Source of the DNA: Niveibacterium sp. 24ML
GTDB taxonomy: Bacteria > Pseudomonadota > Gammaproteobacteria > Burkholderiales > Rhodocyclaceae
Length of the DNA stretch: 64,000 nucleotides
Assembly: GCF_026586805.1 (NCBI RefSeq)
Contig: NZ_JAPFHA010000004.1
Location: 1 to 64,000 of the forward strand
Direction of reading: 5' to 3'
Below, in pieces: positions 7,754 to 16,140 of this stretch (the first letter of the stretch is position 1; each line of letters opens with the position of its first letter). The notes beneath the pieces are model-generated. The model saw only the letters and a list, made by a program, of their open reading frames with translations. It did not search any database and was not told where the DNA came from. The translations under genes and the position numbers were made by a program.

Positions 7754-9295
7754 ATGTCCGAATACCTCCTGGACATGCGAGGCATCGTCAAAGAATTCAG
7801 CGGCGTCAAGGCGCTCGACGGTATCAGTCTGCAGGTTCGCGCCGGCGAGTGTGTCGGGCTCTGCGGTGAGAATGGTGCCGGCAAATCAACGCTGATGAAG
7901 GTGCTCTCGGCGGTTTATCCCCACGGAACCTGGGACGGCCAGATCTTCTGGGAAGGCAAGGAACTCAAGGCCCGCACGATCCGCGAAACCGAAGATGCCG
8001 GCATCGTGATCATTCACCAGGAATTGATGCTCGTGCCGCAGCTGTCGGTTGCCGAGAACATCTTCATGGGTAACGAGATCACGCTACCGGGCGGCCGCAT
8101 GAATTACTCGGCGATGTACCAGCGCGCAGAAGCCCTGATGCATGAGCTGAAGATGCCCGATATCAACGTGGCGCTGCCGGTGATGCACTACGGCGGCGGT
8201 CACCAGCAACTGATCGAGATCGCCAAGGCCCTCAACAAGAAGGCCAAGCTGCTGATCCTCGACGAACCGACTTCCTCGCTGACCAAGTCCGAAACCCAGA
8301 TCCTGCTGAACATCATCAAGGATCTGAAGAAGAAGGGCGTCGCCTGCGTGATGATCAGCCACAAGCTCGACGAGATCGCCGAGGTGTGCGACACGATTTC
8401 CGTGATCCGTGACGGCACGCATGTGGGCACCCGCCCGATGTCGGGCATGGATACCAACGAGATCATCACGATGATGGTTGGCCGCGAGATCAAGAACCTG
8501 TTCCCGCGCGAAGAGCACCCGATTGGCGAGGTGGTCTTCGAGGCCAAGCATGTCACCTGCTACGACGTGAACAACCCGCAGCGCAAGCGGGTGGACGATG
8601 TTTCCTTCCAGCTGCGCAAGGGCGAGATCCTCGGCGTGGCCGGCTTGGTTGGCGCAGGCCGGACCGAGCTGGCGATGGCGATCTTCGGCTGTTACGCCGG
8701 CCACCATTCGCTTGAAATGACGCTCGAAGGCAAGACGATCCAGGTGAAGACCCCCAAGGATGCGGTCGAGCAAGGCATCTGCATGGTGCCGGAAGATCGC
8801 AAACGTCATGGCATCGTGCCGCTGATGGGCGTGGGTCACAACATCACGATTTCGACGCTGCCCAACTATGCAAAGCACGGCAGCATCGATGCCGAAGCGG
8901 AAATGCACACGATCCAGCAGTCGATCGCGCGGATGCGTATCAAGACCGCGACGCCGCTGCTGCAGATCCGCGGCCTCTCGGGCGGCAACCAGCAGAAGGC
9001 GGTGGTCTCGAAGATGCTGCTGCCGAGCCCGAAGGTGTTGATCCTCGACGAGCCGACCCGCGGCGTGGATGTGGGCGCGAAGTACGAGATCTACAAACTC
9101 ATGTTCGAGCTGGTCAAGCAGGGGCTGTCGATCATCATGATCAGCTCCGAACTGCCGGAAGTGCTGGGCATCAGCGATCGCGTGCTGGTGATGGGTGAGG
9201 GCAAGCTGCGTGGCGATTTCGTCAACCAGGGCCTGACCCAGGAGCAAGTGCTTACCGCTGCACTCGGCCAGAGTGACCATCCGCTCGCCGCCTGA
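7754..9295 (+). CDS. xylG: D-xylose ABC transporter ATP-binding protein
   Basis: A 513-residue protein with two ABC ATPase domains in tandem, as in monosaccharide importers. Domain 1 has Walker [12 protein letters not shown] near residue 37, signature [15 protein letters not shown] (usual Q replaced by H) and Walker [12 protein letters not shown]. Domain 2 has the degenerate Walker [11 protein letters not shown] typical of the class, then [15 protein letters not shown] and [14 protein letters not shown]. It powers xylose uptake through XylH. It is 106 bp after xylF and 37 bp before the xylH ATG. Confidence 0.93.
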   Translation: MSEYLLDMRGIVKEFSGVKALDGISLQVRAGECVGLCGENGAGKSTLMKVLSAVYPHGTWDGQIFWEGKELKARTIRETEDAGIVIIHQELMLVPQLSVAENIFMGNEITLPGGRMNYSAMYQRAEALMHELKMPDINVALPVMHYGGGHQQLIEIAKALNKKAKLLILDEPTSSLTKSETQILLNIIKDLKKKGVACVMISHKLDEIAEVCDTISVIRDGTHVGTRPMSGMDTNEIITMMVGREIKNLFPREEHPIGEVVFEAKHVTCYDVNNPQRKRVDDVSFQLRKGEILGVAGLVGAGRTELAMAIFGCYAGHHSLEMTLEGKTIQVKTPKDAVEQGICMVPEDRKRHGIVPLMGVGHNITISTLPNYAKHGSIDAEAEMHTIQQSIARMRIKTATPLLQIRGLSGGNQQKAVVSKMLLPSPKVLILDEPTRGVDVGAKYEIYKLMFELVKQGLSIIMISSELPEVLGISDRVLVMGEGKLRGDFVNQGLTQEQVLTAALGQSDHPLAA

Positions 9296-9332
9296 TTTCC
9301 AAGATCACTATAAAAAACTAGAGGCACACCAA

Positions 9333-10493
9333 ATGAGTTCCGCTGCCAAAAGCATCAAGAAGCTCTTCTCGCAGTACAAAGTACTCGCGCTGGGCTTGGC
9401 GATCGTCTTTATCTGGACTTTCTTCGGTTACATGACAATGACCGACGAAGGCTCCGCCTTCCTTACCTCGCGCAACTTTTCCAACCTGATGCGCCAGATG
9501 GCCATCACCGGCATGCTTGCGTGCGGCATGGTGTTCGTCATCATCGCGGGCGAAATCGATCTTTCGGTCGGCTCGCTGCTGGGCTTGCTCGGCGGCCTTG
9601 CGGCCGTGCTTGATGCCACCTACAAGGTGCCGGTTGCGGGCACCGTGGCGATCGTCTGCTTTGCCGGCGTGCTGGTCGGCCTGCTCAACGGTTACTGGGT
9701 GTCTTACCTGCGTGTGCCGTCCTTCATCGTTGGTCTGGCGGGCATGCTGGCTTTCCGCGGCATCTTGGTCGGGATCACCGAGGGCAGCACCGTGCCAGTT
9801 GAGTCCGAGGGCCTCATCGCCATCGGCCAGGCCTACCTGCCGGCGAAGATCGGCTACTTGCTTGCGCTGATCCTGTTCGGCCTGCTCGCATTCATCATGC
9901 TGCGCACCCGTGCCAACCGCGCCAAATACAACCTGACGGTTGACCCAATGTGGCAGGACGGCATGAAGCTCGCACTGACCGGTGCGCTGATCTTCGGCTT
10001 TGTCCACACGCTGGAGTCTTACCAGGGCGTGCCGGTGCCGGTACTGGTGGTGCTGGTGATCGCCGGTGTCTTCAGCTTCATGGCTAACAGCACCGTGTTC
10101 GGTCGCCGCATCTACGCGATCGGTTCCAACCTCGAAGCAACCCGCCTGTCCGGTGTGAATGTGCAGTTCGTGAAGATGGCGATCTTCGGCATCATGGGCC
10201 TGATGTGCGCCTTCGCGGGTCTGACCACCACCGCGCGGCTGGCCTCCGGGTCGCCTTCGGCCGGCAATATGGGCGAACTCGACGCAATCGCATCCTGCTT
10301 CATCGGCGGTACTTCGATGCGCGGCGGTTCCGGCACGATCTCCGGCGCGCTGATCGGCGCACTGATCATGACGAGTCTGGATAACGGCATGTCGATGCTG
10401 GGTGTCGAGACCTTCTGGCAGATGATCGTCAAGGGCAGCATCCTGCTGCTGGCCGTGTGGGTTGACGTGATGTCGGGCTCCAACGAGCGCTGA
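9333..10493 (+). CDS. xylH: D-xylose ABC transporter permease
   Basis: A 386-residue BPD-type sugar permease with about ten hydrophobic segments. GEIDLSVGSLLGLLGGLAA is the conserved sugar-permease segment, and the C-terminal CFIGGTSMRGGSGTISGALI fits the AraH/RbsC/XylH family. The frame is open from 9273, overlapping xylG, but ATG 9333 after the GAGG at about 9320 is the natural start. It forms the inner-membrane channel for xylose. A strong terminator follows, so the operon holds xylFGH only; no xylose isomerase, xylulokinase or regulator is present here. Confidence 0.92.
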   Translation: MSSAAKSIKKLFSQYKVLALGLAIVFIWTFFGYMTMTDEGSAFLTSRNFSNLMRQMAITGMLACGMVFVIIAGEIDLSVGSLLGLLGGLAAVLDATYKVPVAGTVAIVCFAGVLVGLLNGYWVSYLRVPSFIVGLAGMLAFRGILVGITEGSTVPVESEGLIAIGQAYLPAKIGYLLALILFGLLAFIMLRTRANRAKYNLTVDPMWQDGMKLALTGALIFGFVHTLESYQGVPVPVLVVLVIAGVFSFMANSTVFGRRIYAIGSNLEATRLSGVNVQFVKMAIFGIMGLMCAFAGLTTTARLASGSPSAGNMGELDAIASCFIGGTSMRGGSGTISGALIGALIMTSLDNGMSMLGVETFWQMIVKGSILLLAVWVDVMSGSNER

Positions 10494-10538
10494 AAACAGG
10501 GTTGTAGTCGGTCTTCCGGGTCTCCTCCCGGATGCCTT

Positions 10539-10562
10539 GGGGGCGCTTTGCGCCCCCTTTTT
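10539..10562 (+). terminator. Rho-independent terminator of xylFGH
   Basis: Perfect 8-bp GC stem GGGGGCGC / GCGCCCCC with a TTT loop followed by five Ts, 45 bp after the xylH stop. Confidence 0.9.
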
Positions 10563-10633
10563 GCTTGATGGGGGTCACCACGCGGGGGCCCCGCTTCACG
10601 TAGACTTCGCCGCTTTTGTTGCAGGAGGCCGCC

Positions 10634-11170
10634 ATGGCCGCATTTGAACTGACCCCTGAACTCCAGTTCGGCCACGCCGAGATGGATGCCACGCATGAAG
10701 ACTTTGCTGTCGCAGTCAATGCCATGTGCCTGGCCGCCGATGCCGAACTGGCTCCGAGCCTCGACGCCCTGATCGAACACTGCATCGCCCATTTCGACCA
10801 GGAAAACGCCTGGGCCGAATCGATCGGCTTTCCGGCTTGCCATCGCAACGAACACGAGCGTGTGCTCGCGGTGATGCGGGCGGTGCGCAGTGAGCTCGAC
10901 AAGGGTGATTTCGGGCTGGCGCGCCGTCTGGCCGCCGAGTTGCCGGTGTGGTTCCGCCACCATGCCGCAAGCATGGATGCTGCGCTGGCTGCAATGCTCA
11001 AGAACGGTTTGACGATGGCGGATATCGATCAGGCCCCGATCGCCTCACCCTGCGGGGGCTCGCACGCCTGCAAGAATCACGATCATGACGAGGACGGCGA
11101 GCATTGCCACAGCCATGAAGGCGACGCTGCGCACACTTGCGACGGCAGTGGCGGCTGCCATAGCCACTGA
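10634..11170 (+). CDS. Hemerythrin-like protein with a His/Cys-rich tail
   Basis: A 178-residue protein with the bacteriohemerythrin pattern of di-iron ligands: MDATHEDF near residues 17-24, EHCIAHFDQEN around 48-58, CHRNEHERV around 69-77 and WFRHHAASMDAA near 103. Members bind O2 reversibly or sense O2, iron or NO. The last ~40 residues are unusual, with nine His and five Cys (SHACKNHDHDEDGEHCHSH and on), suggesting additional metal binding. Start ATG 10634 has CAGGAGG upstream; the frame's earlier TTG is unlikely. It is monocistronic between two terminators. Confidence 0.82.
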   Translation: MAAFELTPELQFGHAEMDATHEDFAVAVNAMCLAADAELAPSLDALIEHCIAHFDQENAWAESIGFPACHRNEHERVLAVMRAVRSELDKGDFGLARRLAAELPVWFRHHAASMDAALAAMLKNGLTMADIDQAPIASPCGGSHACKNHDHDEDGEHCHSHEGDAAHTCDGSGGCHSH

Positions 11171-11220
11171 TTCGCGCAGGCTGCCAGGGGCTGCGCCCCT
11201 GCGGTGAGAATGCGACAATC

Positions 11221-11252
11221 GCGGCGCACCTACCGGTGCGCCGCTTTCTTTT
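11221..11252 (+). terminator. Rho-independent terminator after the hemerythrin gene
   Basis: Perfect 10-bp stem GCGGCGCACC / GGTGCGCCGC with a TACC loop, followed by TTTCTTTT. A second, T-less hairpin (CAGGGGC TGC GCCCCTG) precedes it at about 11185-11201. The peptide transporter gene starts 37 bp downstream. Confidence 0.82.
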
Positions 11253-11288
11253 CGGCCTACCCGGCCCAACCAAAATAGAAAAGAACCC

Positions 11289-12773
11289 ATGTCTTCCCAT
11301 CTGCATCCGGCTGTCCCCGACGCCGACGAGTTCGAACGCCATCCTCCCGGTCTCAAGGTCATCTTCTTCACCGAAATGTGGGAGCGCTTCTCCTACTACG
11401 GTATGCGGGCTCTGCTCGTGCTGTACCTGGTCAACGCCCTGCACTATGAGCGCAAGGATGCACTGGAGCTCTACGGTATCTACACCGGGCTGGTGTACCT
11501 GACGCCGCTGCTGGGCGGCTACCTTGCCGACAAATACCTTGGCATGCGCCAGGGCGCGGTGATCGGCGGCCTGATCATGATGCTGGGGCACTTCGCGATG
11601 GCCTTCGAGCCGCTGCTGCACCTGGCGCTGGGCCTCCTGATCCTGGGCAACGGGTTTTTCAAGCCGAACACCTCGTCAATGGTGGGCAAGCTCTACCGCG
11701 AGCACGACCCGCGTCGCGATGGCGGCTACACGATCTTCTACATGGGCATCAACCTCGGCGCCTTCTTCTCACCCCTGATCGCCGGCACGCTCGGTGAAAA
11801 GGTGGGCTGGCACTGGGGCTTCGGTTCTGCAGGTGTCGGCATGGCCATCGGCGTGTTCGTGCTGCTTCGCTGGCAGCATTTGCTCGGCGATGCGGGCTTG
11901 CGGCCGGGGCAAACCACCATCGATCGCCGCGACTGGACGACGATTCTGACGATCACCGCAGCCAGCGTGCCCTTCGTCTACCTCGTGATGGGCGTCTGGT
12001 CGATGGTGTCCGGCTTTGTCGCGCCGTTGCCCTTGTTGGGCAAACTGGCGCTGGGGTTTGCGGTGATCGGCCTCGCTTTGTGGGTGCCAACGCAGTTTGG
12101 CGCCAAAGACCCGCATGCCAAACCGCTCACGCGGGAAGACCGCGATGCCGTGCTCGCGATCTGCATCGTGGTCTTCTTCGTCATCTTTTTCTGGATGGGT
12201 TTCGAGCAGGCCGGCGGCACGATGAACCTGTTCGCCGACCAGCAGACCGATCGCCATGCGTTCGGATTCGAGATTCCGGCCTCCTGGTTTCAGTCGATCA
12301 ACCCCTTGGTGATTGTGCTGCTGGCGCCGGTCTTCTCGGTGATGTGGACGCGGCTGGATCGCTCGCGCTTCGCCTTGCCGGTGACAGCCAAGCAGGCGCT
12401 GGGCATGATCGTGCTGGGCCTGGGCTTCATCGTGCTGGCCATCGCCCAAGGCCGTGCGGAAGAATTCGGCACGGTCGGGCCGCACTGGCTCTTCATCGTT
12501 TACTTCCTGCACACGATTGGCGAGTTGATGCTCTCGCCGGTGGGCCTGTCGATGGTCTCCAAGCTCGCGCCTGCTCGCTTTGGCGGTTTGCTGATGGGGG
12601 TCTGGCTGCTCAGTTCGGCCGTCGCCAACTATCTGTCCGGGATCCTTGAGCATATGCTGCAGGACTCCGGCATCCCCCTGTACTGGTTCCTCGTTGGTTC
12701 GTCGATCGGTGCGGGTCTGGTCTTGCTGGCGCTCACGCCCATGCTCAAGAAACTCATGCACGGCCGCGACTGA
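11289..12773 (+). CDS. Proton-dependent oligopeptide (POT/PTR) family transporter
   Basis: A 494-residue inner-membrane MFS protein with about 12-14 transmembrane helices. The PTR2 signature FFTEMWERFSYYGMRALL is at residues ~29-46, followed by GGYLADKYLGMRQG in the first cytoplasmic loop. The second family motif region GMNLGAFFSPLI appears here as GINLGAFFSPLI near residues 153-164. The family imports di- and tripeptides with protons (DtpA-like); substrate range is not readable from sequence. The gene stands alone between terminators. Confidence 0.9.
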   Translation: MSSHLHPAVPDADEFERHPPGLKVIFFTEMWERFSYYGMRALLVLYLVNALHYERKDALELYGIYTGLVYLTPLLGGYLADKYLGMRQGAVIGGLIMMLGHFAMAFEPLLHLALGLLILGNGFFKPNTSSMVGKLYREHDPRRDGGYTIFYMGINLGAFFSPLIAGTLGEKVGWHWGFGSAGVGMAIGVFVLLRWQHLLGDAGLRPGQTTIDRRDWTTILTITAASVPFVYLVMGVWSMVSGFVAPLPLLGKLALGFAVIGLALWVPTQFGAKDPHAKPLTREDRDAVLAICIVVFFVIFFWMGFEQAGGTMNLFADQQTDRHAFGFEIPASWFQSINPLVIVLLAPVFSVMWTRLDRSRFALPVTAKQALGMIVLGLGFIVLAIAQGRAEEFGTVGPHWLFIVYFLHTIGELMLSPVGLSMVSKLAPARFGGLLMGVWLLSSAVANYLSGILEHMLQDSGIPLYWFLVGSSIGAGLVLLALTPMLKKLMHGRD

Positions 12774-12796
12774 ACGGGCCTGCATCGTGTGTTGGG

Positions 12797-12830
12797 GGGC
12801 GGGTCGCCAAGTGGCCCGCCCTTGTTGTTT
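12797..12830 (+). terminator. Probable terminator after the peptide transporter gene
   Basis: 7-bp stem GGGCGGG (12797-12803) with CCCGCCC (12815-12821), extended by two weaker pairs, followed by TTGTTGTTT; 23 bp past the stop codon. Confidence 0.7.
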
Positions 12831-12904
12831 CCGGGCGGTGCTCGCGGTGCGCGGCGTCATCACCTATAGTCCGCAGGGCGGACAACTACAGGTGGGGGGA
12901 TTGG

Positions 12905-14203
12905 ATGTCAGTGTCGCTGCAACTGCTGATCGTGCTGGGCCTGATCGTGTTCAGCGCGTTCATCTCGATCTCGGAAATCTCGCTGGCCAGCGCGCGGCGG
13001 ATCAAACTGCAGGCCCTGGCCGATAGCGGTGAGGCGCGCGCCGCCCTGGTCATCGGACTGCAGGAGCAGCCCGGCCATTTCTTCACGGTTGTTCAGGTGG
13101 GGCTGAACACGGTGGCAATCCTCGGCGGCATCGTAGGCGAAGGGGCGCTTTCGCCCACCTTCACCCGGCTTGTGCAGCTTGCCGGCCTTGGCGCGGAGTC
13201 GTCCGAAACCGTGGGTTTCCTGCTCTCCTTCGTCACCATCACGGCGCTCTTCATCCAGTTTGCCGACCTGATTCCGAAACGCATCGCCATGGCGCAGCCC
13301 GAACTCTGGGCGATCCGGATCGTCGGCCCGATGCGCGTGCTGACCCTGCTGATGGCACCCTTGGTGCTGGTGTTCAATGGCATTGCCAACCTGTTCTTTC
13401 GCCTGACCGGTTTGCCCGCTTCGCGCGAGGACCGCGTCACCACGGACGACATCGTGGCAATGGTCGACGCCGGGGCCGATTCCGGCGCCCTGCAAGGCAA
13501 CGAGCATCAGCTGATCGGCAACGTGCTGGGGTTTGGCGAACGCCCGGTCGCTGCCGCGATGACGCCACGCGATAGCGTGGTCTTCCTTGATGTCACGGAA
13601 GATGCTGCCACGCTGCGCGAGAAACTGATGACCGGCCACGCCGAGGATTTCCTGGTGTGCCGCGAGCGCATCGACGATGTGATCGGCTTCCTCGAACTGC
13701 GCGACCTGATGCCGGTGCTCGCCGCGGGCGACATCGACAACCTGCCGGCGGCGCTCAGCCACCTCGAGCTGCGCAAACCGCTGGTGGTGCCCGACGCGCT
13801 GAACCTCGCCGACATGCTTGAACGCTTCAAGGACGCCCGCAACGACTTTGCGGTGGTGGTCAACGAATACGCACTGGTGGTCGGCACCGTGACGCTGGAC
13901 GATCTGGTGCATTGCCTGATGGACCACATCGTTGTGCCGCAGTACGACCAGCAGATCGTGCAGCGCGGCCCGGGTTCGTGGCTGGTCGACGGCATGACGC
14001 CGATCGGAGACGTAAAGGGCCTGATCGACGTTGAGTACGCGCCGGGGGAAGAGGGCTACGACACCGCCGCAGGTTTCATGATGTACATGATGAAGCGCAT
14101 TCCCAAACGCGCCGAAGGTTTCGAGTTTGCCGGCCACCGCTTCGAGGCGGTCGATATCGACAATTTCAAGATCGATCAGGTCATGGTGACCCGCATCGAG
14201 TGA
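12905..14203 (+). CDS. CNNM/CBS-domain membrane protein (hemolysin family, YtfL/CorC-like)
   Basis: A 432-residue protein with the CNNM (DUF21) membrane domain (about residues 1-180; opening LGLIVFSAFISISEISLASA, then FADLIPKRIAMAQPE), a pair of CBS domains (~200-340, including AAAMTPRDSVVFLDV and FAVVVNEYALVVGTVTLDDL) and a C-terminal CorC/HlyC domain (VDGMTPIGDVKGLIDVE on). Relatives include E. coli YtfL, linked to polyamine tolerance, and CorC, linked to Mg/Co efflux; the 'hemolysin' label is historical. The ribosome binding site GGGGGGA precedes the ATG. Confidence 0.86.
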   Translation: MSVSLQLLIVLGLIVFSAFISISEISLASARRIKLQALADSGEARAALVIGLQEQPGHFFTVVQVGLNTVAILGGIVGEGALSPTFTRLVQLAGLGAESSETVGFLLSFVTITALFIQFADLIPKRIAMAQPELWAIRIVGPMRVLTLLMAPLVLVFNGIANLFFRLTGLPASREDRVTTDDIVAMVDAGADSGALQGNEHQLIGNVLGFGERPVAAAMTPRDSVVFLDVTEDAATLREKLMTGHAEDFLVCRERIDDVIGFLELRDLMPVLAAGDIDNLPAALSHLELRKPLVVPDALNLADMLERFKDARNDFAVVVNEYALVVGTVTLDDLVHCLMDHIVVPQYDQQIVQRGPGSWLVDGMTPIGDVKGLIDVEYAPGEEGYDTAAGFMMYMMKRIPKRAEGFEFAGHRFEAVDIDNFKIDQVMVTRIE

Positions 14204-14214
14204 GGAGCTGTGCC

Positions 14215-15339
14215 ATGGCCGACACCGCCCTTTTGATTGCAACCCGCAAGGGCCTCTGGATTCTGCGGGGCAACGCTGCGCGCACCGACTGGCAGCTCGA
14301 AGGCCCGCACTTTCTCGGCAATGTGATCCACCATGCGCGGCTCGACCCGCGCGATGGCTGCACCCTGGTGGTCGCGGCACGCACCGGCCACCTGGGGCCG
14401 ACCGTCTTTCGCTCCATCGATGGCGGGGCGAGCTGGCAGGAGGCCGTGACACCACCGGCCTTCCCAAAAGCGGAAGGCGGGCGGGTCGTCGATCATGTGT
14501 TCTGGCTCACCCCCGGCCATGCCAGCGAGCCCGGCACCTGGTACGCCGGCACCAGCCCGCAGGGCCTCTTCGTGTCGCGCGATGGCGGCGCCAACTGGGC
14601 GGCGGTTGAGGGCTTCAACGAGCACCCCGATCGGCGCGCCTGGTGCGGTGACGACAAGGACCAGACGCCGGACGGCGGCAAGCTGCACTCGGTGTTGGTC
14701 GACCCGCGCGACCCCGCGCACCTGTTCGTTTCGATGTCGAGCGGTGGCACCTTCGAATCGCGCGCGGGCGGCGCCGACTGGGCGCCCATCAACCAGGGCG
14801 TGCGGGCCGAGTTCTATCCCGACCCCTATCCCGTGTTCGGGCAGGACCCGCACTGTGTGCGCATGCACCCGGCGCGCCCTGGTCGGCTCTACCAGCAGAA
14901 CCACTGCGGCCTGTTCCGGCGCGACGAGGCCGACGGCCGCTGGGTCGATATCGGCGCAAATCTGCCGCAGGACGGCGTGCGCCGCGATATCGGCTTTGGC
15001 ATCGTGATACATGCGCACCAACCCGACACGATCTGGACCATCCCGATGGATGCCGGCAGCGTGTGGCCGCGAGTGTCGCCCGAGGGCAAGCCCTGCGTGA
15101 TGCGCTCGCGCGATGGTGGCGACAGCTGGCAGCTGTGCCGTGCGGGCCTGCCCACCGAGCAGGCTTGGTTCACCGTGCTGCGCCAGGCGCTCACGGTCGA
15201 TCGCGAGCAGTCGGCCGGCGTCTATTTCGGCACCACCGGCGGCGAGGTTTGGGCGAGTAACGATGAGGGCGACAACTGGCGCTGCATCGCGCGGCATTTG
15301 CCTGAGATCTATGCGCTTGAAGCGGAGCGCTTTGCGTGA
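14215..15339 (+). CDS. BNR/Asp-box repeat beta-propeller protein (sialidase-like fold)
   Basis: A 374-residue protein with at least four Asp-box motifs: SIDGGASWQE, SRDGGANWAAV, SRDGGDSWQLC and SNDEGDNWRC, spread through the sequence as in six- or seven-bladed propellers. No signal peptide is visible (MADTALLIATRKGLWIL), so it is probably cytoplasmic. It lacks evidence for sialidase catalytic residues, so no enzyme activity is assigned. ATG 14215 has GAGGAG eight bases upstream; GTG 14200 overlaps the previous gene. Its stop shares a base with the ATG of the MoaD-like gene, indicating tight coupling. Confidence 0.78.
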   Translation: MADTALLIATRKGLWILRGNAARTDWQLEGPHFLGNVIHHARLDPRDGCTLVVAARTGHLGPTVFRSIDGGASWQEAVTPPAFPKAEGGRVVDHVFWLTPGHASEPGTWYAGTSPQGLFVSRDGGANWAAVEGFNEHPDRRAWCGDDKDQTPDGGKLHSVLVDPRDPAHLFVSMSSGGTFESRAGGADWAPINQGVRAEFYPDPYPVFGQDPHCVRMHPARPGRLYQQNHCGLFRRDEADGRWVDIGANLPQDGVRRDIGFGIVIHAHQPDTIWTIPMDAGSVWPRVSPEGKPCVMRSRDGGDSWQLCRAGLPTEQAWFTVLRQALTVDREQSAGVYFGTTGGEVWASNDEGDNWRCIARHLPEIYALEAERFA

Positions 15340-15611
15340 TGGTGCGCGTGCGCCTGCCAACCCACCTCCACCAGTACAGTGGCGGACTGGCCGACGTTCA
15401 GGTCGACTGCGCAGCGCCCGCAACGCTGGCCGATGTGCTCGCCAGGCTCGATGCGCGCTGGCCCGGCGTGCGGCATCGCTTGATCGATGAACAGGAGGGC
15501 ATCCGTCGCCATATCCGCATCTTCGTTGGCAGCGCGGCGGCGGCCGGCATTGAGGCGCCGGTGGGCGCTGGCGAGGAAGTGATGATCGTGGCGGCGCTGT
15601 CGGGCGGTTAG
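15339..15611 (+). CDS. MoaD/ThiS family ubiquitin-like sulfur carrier protein
   Basis: A 90-residue beta-grasp protein ending in the diagnostic LSGG, whose terminal Gly is adenylated and thiocarboxylated in MoaD/ThiS proteins. The N-terminus MVRVRLPTHL and VGAGEEVMIVAALSGG match the fold. The usual molybdopterin or thiamine partner genes are absent; it is instead coupled by a TGATG overlap to the BNR-propeller gene. An in-frame GTG lies one codon upstream (15336). Role unknown; the sulfur-carrier function is inferred from the C-terminus. Confidence 0.78.
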   Translation: MVRVRLPTHLHQYSGGLADVQVDCAAPATLADVLARLDARWPGVRHRLIDEQEGIRRHIRIFVGSAAAAGIEAPVGAGEEVMIVAALSGG

Positions 15612-15613
15612 CC

Positions 15614-15645
15614 CGGTAATCGCGCCGCGCTGCGAGCGATTACCG
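15614..15645. terminator. Bidirectional hairpin between convergent genes
   Basis: Perfect 10-bp arms CGGTAATCGC (15614-15623) and GCGATTACCG (15636-15645) around a 12-nt spacer, lying between the MoaD-like gene and the convergent minus-strand gene, whose stop it overlaps. No T-run on either side, so termination is inferred from position. Confidence 0.5.
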
Positions 15646-16065
15646 CGTGCGGCAACTCACGATCAGCGGTTTGCCGGCCGGCGGCGTGCGCAGCGCCGTA
15701 CATTCATTGGCGGGCGGATAGATCATGCGGTAGATCCGCCGCTCGGTGCCTTCGTAACGGCAGGCGATGATCTTCGGGCCCGGCAGGTACCACATCATCC
15801 GCTGACTGCCCTTGCTGCCTTGCTCTTCCTGAAGCTGCGGAGTCTGGGTGGGGGCGCCGACATACACCTCGGCCCCGGCCAGCGCCGCGGGGGTGGTCGG
15901 TACTTCGGCACTGCCTGCAGCGGCCGAGGCGGGCGCGAAGCTGGCGTAGCCGCCGCTGAGTTTCAGCGAGGTGTCGAACGCCGGGGGGCATTTCACTTCG
16001 ACATAGCGCTGCGCAAGGGCGGCCGGACTGAGGCAGAGGGCTAGCAGCAGAGTGAAGTAGCGCAT
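15640..16065 (-). CDS. Small secreted protein of unknown function
   Basis: A 141-residue protein with a clear signal peptide, MRYFTLLLALCLSPAALA, cleaved before QRY. The mature part has four Cys (KCPPAF, IIACRYEG, NECTALR and VSCRTR), possibly forming two disulfides. The spacing and the MMWYLPG..IACRYEG segment resemble STY0301-type proteins, but this is a weak impression. The frame extends to 16107; the ATG at 16065 fits the signal peptide. It follows rep by 75 bp on the same strand. Confidence 0.6.
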   Translation of the reverse strand: MRYFTLLLALCLSPAALAQRYVEVKCPPAFDTSLKLSGGYASFAPASAAAGSAEVPTTPAALAGAEVYVGAPTQTPQLQEEQGSKGSQRMMWYLPGPKIIACRYEGTERRIYRMIYPPANECTALRTPPAGKPLIVSCRTR

Positions 16066-16140
16066 GGTGGTTCCGTGGGCTCGGTGGATCTGTTCAGCGT
16101 AGCGCATGCGGTGTGTTTCGTCAGGCCGCCAGGCGCGCGA

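Noticed and set aside
14215-15339. Calling the BNR-repeat protein a sialidase
   Set aside because: Asp-boxes define the fold only; the catalytic Arg triad and Tyr/Glu could not be identified and there is no signal peptide.
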